Positions 26,299 through 35,263 of a DNA stretch of 64,000 bases are shown here, piece by piece. The DNA comes from COMBO-56-21 sp963705355 (GTDB lineage: Archaea; Thermoplasmatota; Thermoplasmata; UBA10834): NCBI GenBank assembly GCA_963705355.1, contig OY970070.1:620001-684000 (forward strand), written 5' to 3'. The notes below the pieces were generated by a model. That model did not search any database. It saw only the letters and a program-made list of their open reading frames with translations, and was not told the DNA's origin. The position numbers were made by a program, and so were the translations under genes. Each line of letters opens with the position of its first letter. Position 1 is the first letter of the stretch.

Positions 26299-26919
26299 CT
26301 ACCTGCCCTTGCTCGGCTTCGCCTTTGAGGCCTTTTTCGAAGGCTTCTTCTTCTCGGGAGCGGGCTTCTTGCGGGCCTTCACCTTGCTCACCTTGACCTT
26401 GCCGGACGCTGTCGGTTCCTCCGGCAATATACCGACTTCGGCCTTCTCGAACGGCCTCTCCGCGAACACCGCTCCGCAGTTCGTGCAAGACTCCGAGGCA
26501 ATCGGCAGCTTCTCACCACAGATCGGACAATCGACCTGGGCCTCATCCAAGGGCAGGTCGCACCTGGGGCACTTGTCCTCGTCGCCACGGATCATCAATC
26601 CGCAACCTGGGCACGCCACCCTGCGAATGGACTCCCGAAGCTCCTTGACCTCAGTGGTTATGATGCCGTTCACGAACTCGTCCATATCGAAGCCGGAGCT
26701 GGATTTCTCCACGTTCTCGGAGAACTCGGTAAGATCGATGCCGCAGGTCGTGCACACGGTCGCGTTGCGCCAGATAAGGCCGCAGCAGAACGGGCACTCG
26801 AACAGCGTGCCCGGCCCGAACTGCAGGCCGCATCTGGGGCACTCGGTGTCGCTCGAGCGCACAATGCGCCCGCATTTGAAGCAGCTTAGGAATATGTCCT
26901 TGCGCGCTTCTTCCATCAT
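26299..26919 (-). CDS. Multi zinc-ribbon protein with lysine-rich tail
   Basis: A 206-residue protein with four CxxC pairs making two double ribbons: CFKCGRI/CPRCGLQF/CPFCCGL/CTTCGIDL, then after a linker CPGCGLM/CPRCDLPL/CPICGEKL/CTNCGAVF. The final 45 residues are basic and Lys/Ala/Pro-rich, ending KPSKGR. The TATA box at 26941-26948 sets a leaderless start at ATG 26919; the longer open frame begins upstream of the promoter. Paralogy with the neighbours is likely. Confidence 0.8.
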   Translation of the reverse strand: MMEEARKDIFLSCFKCGRIVRSSDTECPRCGLQFGPGTLFECPFCCGLIWRNATVCTTCGIDLTEFSENVEKSSSGFDMDEFVNGIITTEVKELRESIRRVACPGCGLMIRGDEDKCPRCDLPLDEAQVDCPICGEKLPIASESCTNCGAVFAERPFEKAEVGILPEEPTASGKVKVSKVKARKKPAPEKKKPSKKASKAKPSKGR

Positions 26920-26940
26920 GTCAGGAATGGCGTTAACCAT

Positions 26941-26948
26941 TATATAAG
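26941..26948 (-). promoter_or_regulatory. TATA box for the second zinc-ribbon gene
   Basis: CTTATATA sits 25 bases from ATG 26919. Confidence 0.6.
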
Positions 26949-26993
26949 ATTCGAACTTGATCTGGTACTGGCACCAGCGTCTCCAGGGGGAGC

Positions 26994-29900
26994 CTATTCT
27001 TCTCTCGAACCACGGAAGCGGCGCACACAAACCACGAGTATCATGACCGAGAAGAGGACTGGGACAACAACACCTCCGAACTCGGGTATCTTGCTGTCAA
27101 ACTGCACGTCATAGGAGGTTGCATTCTGCTGCGTCCATTCCCAGCAGATGAACGACACGCTAGGCGCAGAGTAGATCGATATGAGATAGCTCTTTACGCT
27201 CGTCGTATCGCTTGTGACGGTGTCGAAAGTCCAGGTCCCGCTCACATTCTTCTTGGCCATGATCGTGTAGCCTGTGCCAGCCGCATCAGTTCTGATCCAG
27301 ATGGCCCACAGATTCCGAGTCGCCGTGTCAACCGATATAGAGGGGCTGATATCGCCAACATCACTGGGTATCGTTGAGTCAAGATTGAGGCCCGATGTAA
27401 ATGTGGTGGAGCCTGTGAAGTTGTGAGAATACATCATGCGAGGCTTCGCTGCACCACCTTGCTCATAGCAGTTGCCATAGACCACATGCACCACCTGTTT
27501 CGAGTCCACAACAACTGAGGGTGGCGCGACCGTCGTAGGGCCATTGTAGGTCCCGCTTCTGGCGAGGATGGTTACCTGATTCGACCAGGTTCCTGTGTAT
27601 TTCCTGCAGGCCACATTGCCGTTGTAGGTGTACACAGCCCAGACGTTGCTGCCCGTCCCTGCAGGAACGATGCTCCCCTTGACGGCACTGTTGTCGGCCG
27701 TCGCGAGCAAGTCCCTCGAAAAGACAAACGAAGCCACGGAGTTTACCGCTGAGCTCCGGTAGACGACGAGATTGTACGGGCCGAGGTGCGAAGTTCTGTT
27801 CGTGGCAAGCACCCAGATATAGCCGGATGTGTCCTTGCATATGGTGGCATACTTCGGGTTCATGTAGTAGGTCGATGTCTGCAGAGTTGTGTCAGTGCTG
27901 AACCAGTTGATCCTGTGGTTGGCAGGGTCCGCTGTCCCGTTTCGGATACAGAAGAACCTGTCGTTATGAGTTGTGTACCCGACCGCGTACAGAGCACGGC
28001 TCGTTGAATCGTACCATATGGACGCATATGCAATCCCATTCGTGGAGAAGATATGGTCGCTGGGCGTCGGGGCGCTCCATGTCCGCCCACTGTTCGTGCT
28101 GTACCTCAGGACGGCTACCTGATTGTTGAAGAATACGCTCCAGATGTTCGTACCATCGTAGAACAGCTTCCTCTGGCCCGACATCGCAGTGGCATTGTTG
28201 TTCGACAATCCGATTTGCACGGGCCAGCTTTCAATAACTGGAGGGGCTGCAGATTCCTGTGGAAGGGCCCGAATCCCGAGCGGAGTGGACGTGGCGAGGT
28301 CACTCCGCGCCTTCCAGTCCGTTGTCTCAACTATGTAGTCGATGGATGAGCTGCCTGACAGCAGCGTTGACTGAATGCCGATCTCGATCTGATGGTAGTC
28401 GTTCGCTGCGTTCACCGTTGAGCCGGCGACGAGGTTCCATTGGCCAGAACCATAAGACGAGAGCGTTTTGTTCTTGATCTCGCCATCCAATCCTCTGATT
28501 TCGACGAGGTAGTCTGCGCCGATGGTCTTCGATGAAATAGAAAGCTGATATCCAGTGGCAGATGAGAGGTCGCTGTCAATGTACACCCTTAGCATGTCCT
28601 CGCCAGTCTTCCGCGTCGGGATGATTATGCCGCCGCCTCCGCCACCACCACCTGATGGCTTCGCGAAGAGGGCGGGTACATACGAACCACTGCACATATC
28701 ACCGACGACGCTCACATAGAAACAGGATGACGCGGATGTGTTCACCGCACCGACCGCATCGATGTCGATATTCTCGTTTCCAGCGGGAACGGCGTCTGTG
28801 TCCGCAGTTGTCCTCCCAGCCCAGTCGGCGAATGCACCGTCGATCTGGATCGTCGCTGGGGGCGATGCGACATAGGCCTTCGCTGGCTCTCCAACGATTC
28901 TGAGATCCCCGAATGTGGAAACTACGCCGGACCGAGTCACGAGGGCTGCCACGGCGGTCCCTGGTGCCAAGGACGAAGTGTCAACGAGCACGTCGATTGT
29001 TCTATTCTGCCCTACAGCCAAAGACATTCTATCGAAGGTCGATACCAGAGTCGCCCCGTAGACGGTGGGCGTGACGCTGTTGATCGTGCCGCCCTTACCC
29101 ATGCACGTGAACTTGAGCTTGAGGAGCGACACACTAGCCGATTGAGCAACGACTCCAGTGGATTCAATCCCGGCGCCCGATTCCTGTGAGACGACGAGCA
29201 GCCCGCCGGTCTCCTGGACCGGATAGCTCACTGAGGTCCCTATGTTATCCTGAGTGAACAGCAGGAACTTCGCTTTCGCGCTTGGCGCGACGGGAAGATC
29301 CGCTACGGCCTCGAGTTGGTTACCTGAGACCACGGATTCGAGGGATCCGAGCCGCGTCCACGAGGTCCAGTTGTATGGGTCGTATGGGTCCGAAGCCGAA
29401 CCATACTCAGATATCGACGATGACTGCACCGATCCGTTCCATCCGTCCAGCTCAAGAAGATAGTTCGCACCGATGCCCGAGACCAGATAGCCCGTTTTCG
29501 AAGAGTTGTCCGAATCGACGAAGAGATAGAGGCTGTTCACAGCGGAAGAGGCCATGAGCTCTCCCTCAGTCTTCACATAGAGGAAGAGCTTGTCGTTCTG
29601 CGTCTCGACCGCCCACTGATCCACCGTGGTCTGCGTCGAGCTTCCGGCAACGTACATGCCGTACTTCTCGACGTGCGCCCACTCGTTGAACTTGCCGTCG
29701 ACTATTACTGGAGACTTCTCATTTGTGTACGAAAGGTAAATGAAGGTCGGGATGATGATCGCAAGAGCGACAAGGACGGCCATGAACTGCCATCGCCTGA
29801 TCACCTGCAGCTGTCCGCCACGACCCCTGGTCAGGCGCCCTTCGACCCTTGTCCCGTTGGTCATGCCAGTGCCGTTCACGAGCCCCGTGCCATTCACGAC

Positions 29901-30470
29901 GCCCTTGCCGTTTACCAGGCCCGTGCCGTTGACCGCGCCCCTGCCGTTGATCAGCCCCTCGCTCACGCGCGAAGGAATGCCCGCACGAACTGCTGTCACA
30001 ACCTCTGCAGTCGGCTCGAGCGGCTTTCGGGGTGCAGCGGGTGCTTCCAGGATTGGCGAAGGCGGGATCTCCTCGATTGGTGGAGGCCCCGGAACTTCCG
30101 GCTCCTCCTCGAAGCCGACTCCGCACCTTGGACACGACTTCGCACCCGGCGGCGCAAGAGCTCCGCACTCTGGGCACTCGAGCATCTCGCTCTCGGCGAC
30201 GAGCGGAATGCCACATCTCGGGCACTTTGCCTCTCCGCCCCTTAACTCTAAGGCGCACTGCGGACAGGCGTGCTTGGCGACTGGCAGGATGAGCTTGGGA
30301 AGCTCCATGTGAAGATAGTCATCGACATCACCACGAGATGGAGCGACCTTCACTGAGGTTCTCCTCTCTGTCACCTTCTGGAGCTCCGTCGCGCAGATCG
30401 GGCATTTCGAAATACCAGGTGGCACTCTGTTTCCACAAAGCGGACAATATATCGCGGGTTGCTCGGCCAG
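26994..30470 (-). CDS. Membrane-anchored surface protein with zinc-ribbon N-terminus and PEF-type C-terminus
   Basis: About 1158 residues. The N-terminus carries three double zinc ribbons, the first being CPLCGNR/CPICATEL, followed by a Pro-rich linker and a six-residue repeat rich in Val-Asn-Gly (about 172-207). A membrane helix (MAVLVALAIIIPTFIYLSY) follows at about 229-248. Outside are two related domains with VDGKFNEWA and IDGAFADWA starts and VDSDNSSKTGY/IDSDLSSATGY segments, like CBM9/DOMON folds, a poly-Gly linker, and a sialidase-like region (YSTNSGRTWSAPT). It ends with IPEFGG, a hydrophobic helix and RRFRGSREE, an archaeosortase-type tail. CTG at 30470 is the likely start. Confidence 0.7.
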   Translation of the reverse strand: MAEQPAIYCPLCGNRVPPGISKCPICATELQKVTERRTSVKVAPSRGDVDDYLHMELPKLILPVAKHACPQCALELRGGEAKCPRCGIPLVAESEMLECPECGALAPPGAKSCPRCGVGFEEEPEVPGPPPIEEIPPSPILEAPAAPRKPLEPTAEVVTAVRAGIPSRVSEGLINGRGAVNGTGLVNGKGVVNGTGLVNGTGMTNGTRVEGRLTRGRGGQLQVIRRWQFMAVLVALAIIIPTFIYLSYTNEKSPVIVDGKFNEWAHVEKYGMYVAGSSTQTTVDQWAVETQNDKLFLYVKTEGELMASSAVNSLYLFVDSDNSSKTGYLVSGIGANYLLELDGWNGSVQSSSISEYGSASDPYDPYNWTSWTRLGSLESVVSGNQLEAVADLPVAPSAKAKFLLFTQDNIGTSVSYPVQETGGLLVVSQESGAGIESTGVVAQSASVSLLKLKFTCMGKGGTINSVTPTVYGATLVSTFDRMSLAVGQNRTIDVLVDTSSLAPGTAVAALVTRSGVVSTFGDLRIVGEPAKAYVASPPATIQIDGAFADWAGRTTADTDAVPAGNENIDIDAVGAVNTSASSCFYVSVVGDMCSGSYVPALFAKPSGGGGGGGGIIIPTRKTGEDMLRVYIDSDLSSATGYQLSISSKTIGADYLVEIRGLDGEIKNKTLSSYGSGQWNLVAGSTVNAANDYHQIEIGIQSTLLSGSSSIDYIVETTDWKARSDLATSTPLGIRALPQESAAPPVIESWPVQIGLSNNNATAMSGQRKLFYDGTNIWSVFFNNQVAVLRYSTNSGRTWSAPTPSDHIFSTNGIAYASIWYDSTSRALYAVGYTTHNDRFFCIRNGTADPANHRINWFSTDTTLQTSTYYMNPKYATICKDTSGYIWVLATNRTSHLGPYNLVVYRSSAVNSVASFVFSRDLLATADNSAVKGSIVPAGTGSNVWAVYTYNGNVACRKYTGTWSNQVTILARSGTYNGPTTVAPPSVVVDSKQVVHVVYGNCYEQGGAAKPRMMYSHNFTGSTTFTSGLNLDSTIPSDVGDISPSISVDTATRNLWAIWIRTDAAGTGYTIMAKKNVSGTWTFDTVTSDTTSVKSYLISIYSAPSVSFICWEWTQQNATSYDVQFDSKIPEFGGVVVPVLFSVMILVVCVRRFRGSREE
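29854..29960 (-). repeat. Six 18-bp coding repeats (Val-Asn-Gly linker)
   Basis: Six imperfect 18-base units start at 29854, 29872, 29890, 29908, 29926 and 29944. Each encodes six residues of the form Gly-Leu/Val-Val/Thr-Asn-Gly-Thr/Lys within the surface protein, just before its membrane helix. It is not CRISPR; there are no spacers. Confidence 0.8.
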
Positions 30471-30478
30471 ACTCTCAA

Positions 30479-30484
30479 CACCTT
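30479..30484 (-). promoter_or_regulatory. Shine-Dalgarno site that places a CTG start
   Basis: AAGGTG lies eight bases before CTG 30470. An in-frame TAA at 30483-30485 closes the frame upstream, and no ATG, GTG or TTG occurs before the first half of the first zinc ribbon. Confidence 0.5.
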
Positions 30485-30575
30485 AGGGGGGGAAGCTCAG
30501 TAGATGTAGTCCCAGCAATCTCTCTGTATCATGCCAGGTTCTGATTTCGCTTGATAGTTCATATTAGTTTGTGCC

Positions 30576-30587
30576 TATATATATAAT
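30576..30587. promoter_or_regulatory. Long TATA run in a divergent intergenic region
   Basis: TATATATATAAT lies about 110 bases upstream of the surface-protein start and about 150 upstream of rtcB. It probably drives the surface-protein gene with a leader of 80 or so bases; rtcB has a nearer TATA-like CTTAATATAG at 30695-30704. Confidence 0.45.
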
Positions 30588-30737
30588 CTGGCCACGTGGA
30601 ATTCGCGAGAAGATCACCCTCGTGCAAGCGTCGTCACTTGGTCGTATGGTCGACGAGGGAATCTTTCAAGCCAGCATCTGGCGTTCCGCGCAAGCTTAAT
30701 ATAGCGACAACATTGTGGCGCGGACAGGTGGATCGTA

Positions 30738-32193
30738 GTGGTGTTTTCGGGTCCGTTGAACAAGATCGATGATTTCAGGTTCGAGATCCCTAGATCATTC
30801 AAGCCCTGCATGTCCACGTCGGCAATCATCTTCGCCGATGACAAGATGATCCAATCCGTGAGGATGGACAACGCCCCTGAGCAGGCTGCGAACTGTGGCA
30901 TGCCTTCCGGGACTTGTGGGGAAATCGCTCGCGATGCCAGACATACACTGGGGCTATGGGTTCCCGATCGGCGGGGTGGCCGCCTTCGATGCCGAGAAAG
31001 GAGTGATATCGCCCGGCGGCATCGGCTACGATATCAACTGTGGCGTCAAGCTTGTCAGGACCGACTTGACCTTCAAGGATATCGACCGCGATGTGAAGAA
31101 GCTCGTCGATTCGATATTTGACAATGTCCCATCAGGTGTCGGAGAAAAGGGCAAGCTGAGGCTGTCGACGGGACAAATAGACGACGTGCTCGAGAACGGG
31201 GCGAGATGGGCCGTGGCCCAGGGCTATGGTTCGGACGACGACCTGGACTCTTGCGAGGAACGGGGCTGCATGCCAACGGCTGATTCCTCAAAGGTGAATG
31301 CCAAGGCAAAGCAGCGAGGAGCTCCTCAGCTGGGGACCCTTGGCGGGGGAAACCATTTCTTGGAGATACAGAAGGTCGAAAAGATATTCGACGAAAATGC
31401 GGCGAAGACTTTCGGGATCGATTCCGTCGACCAGATCATGGTGAGCATCCATTCTGGATCAAGGGGATGCGGGCACCAGATTGCGAGCGACTACATCAGG
31501 GTGATGGAATCCGCCATCAGAAAGTACAACATCAGTGTTCCCGACAGACAACTCGCGTGCGCGCCCGTCACATCAGACGAAGGCCAGGACTGCTTCAAAG
31601 CAATGAGCGCGGGGGCGAACTACGCCTGGGCGAACAGGCAGCTCATCCTCCACTCGGTCAGAGAGTCCTTCGAGAAAACCCTGAACATGAGCGCCGAAGA
31701 CCTCGGCATGAAGTGCGTTTACGACGTGTGTCACAACATATGCAAGCTTGAGGAGCACGAGTTCGAGGGCAGGCGGAGGAAACTCTACGTCCACAGAAAG
31801 GGCGCGACAAGAGCGTTCGACAGCACAAGACCAGAGGTCCCCGAGAAGTACAGAAAGGTCGGACAACCCGTGCTGATACCAGGAGACATGGGAACTGCGA
31901 GCTATGTGCTGGTTGGCACTGCCCAAGCGATGGCCGAGACCTTCGGATCGACATGTCACGGGGCCGGGAGGCTTATGTCGAGGACCTCTGCCGCTAGACG
32001 TTTCACGGCAAACGACGTAGTCGCGATGCTTCAGAGCCGAGGCATCTACATCAGGGCGGCCTCGAAAGACGGGATCATCGAGGAGGCGCCCGGGGCCTAC
32101 AAAAATGTGGACGATGTGGTGAGGATCGCCCACGGTGCAGGCATCTCGAAGATGGTCGCGAGGCTCAAGCCCTTGGGTGTGATGAAGGGCTAG
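30738..32193 (+). CDS. rtcB: RNA-splicing ligase RtcB, frameshifted
   Basis: RtcB joins tRNA exons and 2',3'-cyclic phosphate ends using GTP and manganese. The reading is split: residues to EQAAN use the frame from GTG 30738, and the rest (ACLPGLVGKSLAMPDIHWGYG onward) uses the frame entered at 30895. Removing one T at 30894 restores the family sequence. Downstream everything is intact: DINCGV, GGGNHF, HSGSRG, HRKGATRA, and the nucleotidylated histidine in CHGAGRLMSR. Because RtcB is normally essential in archaea, a sequencing error or recoding is more likely than true loss. Its stop overlaps the convergent HD gene by four bases. Confidence 0.9.
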
Positions 32194-33500
32194 AAGTCAA
32201 GCACCTTCTGGGCGACCTTTCGCACCCTCTCCCGGAAACGCTCCGGGCATGCCACCATCACCGCCCATTCGTATGCTCTTCTGATCTGCAGTGAGGCGGC
32301 GATCGAGCTTATCCGAGGCAACAACTTGACCCTTCCATCATCCAGGATTCGCACATCCGTCAGCGAGATCCTTGGTTCCGAGATCGACAGCTCGCTGGAA
32401 GGCACATCGACCACGACATAGCCAGGCTCGACGCCAGCTCTTCTGGCGATATCCTCCTCCAAGGACCTTCGCTCGTCCACCGCTCCAAGGGAGTCGATCT
32501 CCTCCCATTTGTCCAGGGGGATCTCCGCGACCCTGACCGCGTGCGCCTTCTTGAAAAGCCGACGATACTTGATCAGTGTGGCGATCTCCTCGGAATAGCC
32601 GCCCTTAGCGACAAGATGCGCAAGCAGGCTCGAGTCGGTCATGCTGTGCATCCGATCCACCTCTTCTGCACCCAGCTGCTCGACGGCCTTCGCGAGCATC
32701 AGCTCAGATATCCTGACGGTCTTGTGGAAGTACACCGAGGAGAACATGAGCGCTCTGGCGACGAGCATCCCCTCGATGGCGCTCAGGCCTCCCCTTTCAA
32801 CAACGAGGTCGCCGTTGAATACTTGGAGCGTCTCGAACAGGCGGTCGAGATCGATGACGCCGTAGGCCACGCCTGTGTAGTGCGCATCCCTCTTGAGATA
32901 GTCCAGCTGATCTGCGTCCACTGGCCCGCTGACTATCTGAGACAGATACCTCTTCGCGTTGAAATGGGTCTGACCTCTCTGCTTGGTCAGGGTTCTCTGA
33001 GGTCCAGAAGGGGGAGCTTTGCCTCCCAACAGATTCCCGACCTCGATTGGATCGATGCTGAACCTCTCCAGAACCTCGGGGATCGAGGAGTATCTGCCAA
33101 GGATCTTCTTGTCCCTGGGCGACAGGACAGTCTCCTCGCCCCTAATCAGCCTCCTGGAGATGTCCTCGTGATCGATGCCAAACCTGTCGTGAAGAACGAA
33201 CTCCAGCGTGTGAGAATACGGAAGGTGGCCGACATCGTGGAGGAAGGCCGCGCACTCCACCAAGGTCGCCTCCTCGGGATCCATCTGCAGCGACGTGCAG
33301 ATCCTCTGCGCAACGGCGAACGTTCCCAGTGAATGCTCGAACCTCGTGTGATTGGCGCCCGGGTACACCAAATACGCCAGTCCGAGCTGATGTATGCTGT
33401 GAAGGCGCTGGAGCTCTGGAACCTCGAGCAGAGACAGGAAGACGCCGCCCAATCGGATGCTGCCGTGAACGGAATCGTGCACGATCTTGTGATCTGTCAA
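32190..33500 (-). CDS. HD-superfamily phosphohydrolase (SAMHD1-like)
   Basis: A 436-residue protein with the HD-domain signature: HTRFEHSLG (first His), FLHDVGHLPYSH (HD pair) and DYLKRDAHYTGV (later Asp). The layout (VHDSVHGSIRL start, long helical C-terminus) is that of archaeal and bacterial SAMHD1/dGTPase-like proteins. It may hydrolyse dNTPs, but the substrate is untested. The TTG at 33500 lies about 30 bases from TATA-like GCTTATAAG near 33529, consistent with a leaderless message. Confidence 0.85.
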   Translation of the reverse strand: MTDHKIVHDSVHGSIRLGGVFLSLLEVPELQRLHSIHQLGLAYLVYPGANHTRFEHSLGTFAVAQRICTSLQMDPEEATLVECAAFLHDVGHLPYSHTLEFVLHDRFGIDHEDISRRLIRGEETVLSPRDKKILGRYSSIPEVLERFSIDPIEVGNLLGGKAPPSGPQRTLTKQRGQTHFNAKRYLSQIVSGPVDADQLDYLKRDAHYTGVAYGVIDLDRLFETLQVFNGDLVVERGGLSAIEGMLVARALMFSSVYFHKTVRISELMLAKAVEQLGAEEVDRMHSMTDSSLLAHLVAKGGYSEEIATLIKYRRLFKKAHAVRVAEIPLDKWEEIDSLGAVDERRSLEEDIARRAGVEPGYVVVDVPSSELSISEPRISLTDVRILDDGRVKLLPRISSIAASLQIRRAYEWAVMVACPERFRERVRKVAQKVLDF

Positions 33501-33622
33501 CGGTCATAGGACTGCTTTACGCCTTATAAGCATATTCAGCACATGTGAGCCAGTGTGGCTAGAGATCGGGAGATTGCACCGCGGAAATCGTCATTATGCC
33601 TTTTGATAACGATGCACAAATC

Positions 33623-33631
33623 CTTTTTAAG
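33623..33631 (+). promoter_or_regulatory. TATA-like element for the KaiC-like gene
   Basis: CTTTTTAAG lies about 50 bases before ATG 33678, which also has a GGAGG site at 33666-33670. Confidence 0.5.
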
Positions 33632-33677
33632 AGCACAGGGCAATCTCTAACCAATCGCAGCGCTAGGAGGACTTCAA

Positions 33678-34403
33678 ATGGAGTCCGGGCAGAACGGCTC
33701 ATCCGACAAGATACAGACCTTCATAGACGGCTTTGACAGCAAGATAGGCGGAGGGGTGAAGAAAGGGCACGTTGTGCTCGTAGCGGGGACGCCCGGCACG
33801 ATGAAGTCCTCGATCGCCCTCAACATACTCTACAACAATGTGAAGAAGAGGGGCGTCAACGTCCTCTATATCAGTATCGAGGAGAGCAAGGAAAGCCTAT
33901 TGACAGCGATGGGCACGCTCGGCTTCGGGGGCATCGACGAGAGCAAGTTCTTCATAGTTGACATCGGCCGGCTGAGACTCGAGCACACGGATGCGGATGT
34001 CGGCCGCGACTGGTTCAAGATCCTGAAGGAGTATCTGAGGAAGAAGGTCGAGAACGAGGGGGTGGAGATCGTCGTCATCGATTCGCTCACCGCGATCTAC
34101 GCGCTCGCCAGCATAACGAACCCAAGGCAAGAGCTGTTCCACTTCTTCGGCTTTCTGAAGAGGCTTGGCGTCACCACTTTCCTAATCTCAGAAACACAAG
34201 TCAATGGCGGAGCTTTCGGGCCCTACCACGAGGACTTTCTGGCCGACGGGACCATCCTTCTGAAGTTCGTCGACGTCGGGGAGACCGATGTGCAGCTGAG
34301 GATCCGAGCCGTGAAGATGAGGCATTCGAAGATACACCACGGATACCTGACCCTCATATTTAAAGACGGCCAGTTCATGGCCACAACGCCCATCGCCGAG
34401 TAG
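33678..34403 (+). CDS. KaiC/RadA-like RecA-superfamily ATPase
   Basis: A 241-residue single RecA-like domain. The Walker A motif is GTPGTMKSS (37-45), a variant with Met before the lysine; ISIEESKES carries the catalytic glutamates, and VIDSLTAIYA is Walker B. HSKIHHGYLTL near the end resembles the KaiC C-terminal hairpin. Such proteins are numerous in archaea and are thought to act in signalling or motility. GGAGG eight bases upstream supports the start. Confidence 0.85.
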   Translation: MESGQNGSSDKIQTFIDGFDSKIGGGVKKGHVVLVAGTPGTMKSSIALNILYNNVKKRGVNVLYISIEESKESLLTAMGTLGFGGIDESKFFIVDIGRLRLEHTDADVGRDWFKILKEYLRKKVENEGVEIVVIDSLTAIYALASITNPRQELFHFFGFLKRLGVTTFLISETQVNGGAFGPYHEDFLADGTILLKFVDVGETDVQLRIRAVKMRHSKIHHGYLTLIFKDGQFMATTPIAE

Positions 34404-34474
34404 TCGGGAAGGCGCAGGATTGTCAACAGAAAAAGTGTACACTGGCAGACTGAGTCTTGAACCCGGAACGAAGC

Positions 34475-34888
34475 TCAGAACCCGCCCTTGATCTTGTTCC
34501 GATCGATCTTCACGCCGCGCGGAGTGATCATCAAGAGGTTCTTGCCGACGCCCGCCACATCGCCATCGATGTCTCTGGCCACATTCTTCAGCTCGGCGGT
34601 GATCCGCTTCATGGTCAGGTCGTCGTTCGCGATCGATGTGTAGTCGACAATCACGATGTTGTCGTTGTAGATCTCGCCAGTGAGCGCTGACAGGTCCTCG
34701 TACCTGAAAAGCTCTCCGACCTTCACGACGGTCTTCGCGCTTTCTATTCCGCTGAGACCCTCGTCTTCGAACGCCATCTCAGTCAAATCTATGTATTGCT
34801 CGGACCCCATGGTCTCTCTGGGCGCGCCCTCTTCCGCAGCGGGAAACGGCTTCTTCTTCAGAATCGTCAATGTGCATCCCTCAGCCAC
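34475..34888 (-). CDS. sepF: Archaeal SepF cell-division protein
   Basis: A 137-residue protein with a polar N-terminus, the YIDLTEMAFE linker, and a SepF core of VVKVGELFRYEDLSAL, NDNIVIVDYTS, RITAELKNVARDIDGDVAGVG and LLMITPRGVKIDRNKI. Archaeal SepF anchors FtsZ to the membrane. The usual N-terminal amphipathic helix is short (TILKKKPF). GTG at 34888 is about 25 bases from the TATA box TTTTATATCC near 34911; TTG at 34870 with a GAGGG site is an alternative start. Confidence 0.85.
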   Translation of the reverse strand: MAEGCTLTILKKKPFPAAEEGAPRETMGSEQYIDLTEMAFEDEGLSGIESAKTVVKVGELFRYEDLSALTGEIYNDNIVIVDYTSIANDDLTMKRITAELKNVARDIDGDVAGVGKNLLMITPRGVKIDRNKIKGGF

Positions 34889-34918
34889 AGTAATAATCGT
34901 GTCCGGATATAAAACTAC

Positions 34919-35251
34919 TCATGCATAGCCAGGCAACTCGTTTTTTCGGTCAATCAACGGGGGATTGACGCTCGGAGAGGTCGTAGACCTCTCAAATGCT
35001 CGATTCACTTCGAGCATCGCGGAGTCCGCGTCTTTTCGGCAATAGTGTCTCTCGGTTGTTGTCGTTGAGGAATGTCCAAGCATGACGGAGACCGTCTCCA
35101 AGGGCACTCCTCGGTCCAAAAGGGTTTGACCATAGGTCCGTCTCAGTCCATGCACGGTGAACTGAACCCCTGACAGTTGCTCAAGCTCGCATTTCCATCT
35201 CTCAGACGCTGGGCATCGCGTCCTTTTTATCGTTCTTAGGGCATCCGCCAA
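34919..35251 (-). pseudogene. Tyrosine recombinase C-terminal remnant
   Basis: About 110 residues matching only the end of a phage/XerC-type integrase: HGLRRTYGQ (His34, Arg37), LGHSSTTTTERHYCR (His60 and nucleophile Tyr70). The N-terminal arm domain and the first catalytic arginine are missing because the upstream DNA is now occupied by the divergent S66 peptidase gene. It is most simply the debris of an integrated element. An orphan tRNA 3' half, a common target of such integrases, lies 1.2 kb away. Confidence 0.75.
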
Positions 35252-35263
35252 GCGGGGGAGAAG

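Noticed and set aside
29854..29960. Short regular repeats as a CRISPR array
   Set aside because: Units are 18 bp with no unique spacers and are in frame inside a protein gene.
30614..30901. 95-codon open frame on the minus strand
   Set aside because: It overlaps the promoter and 5' part of rtcB in antisense and has no family likeness.
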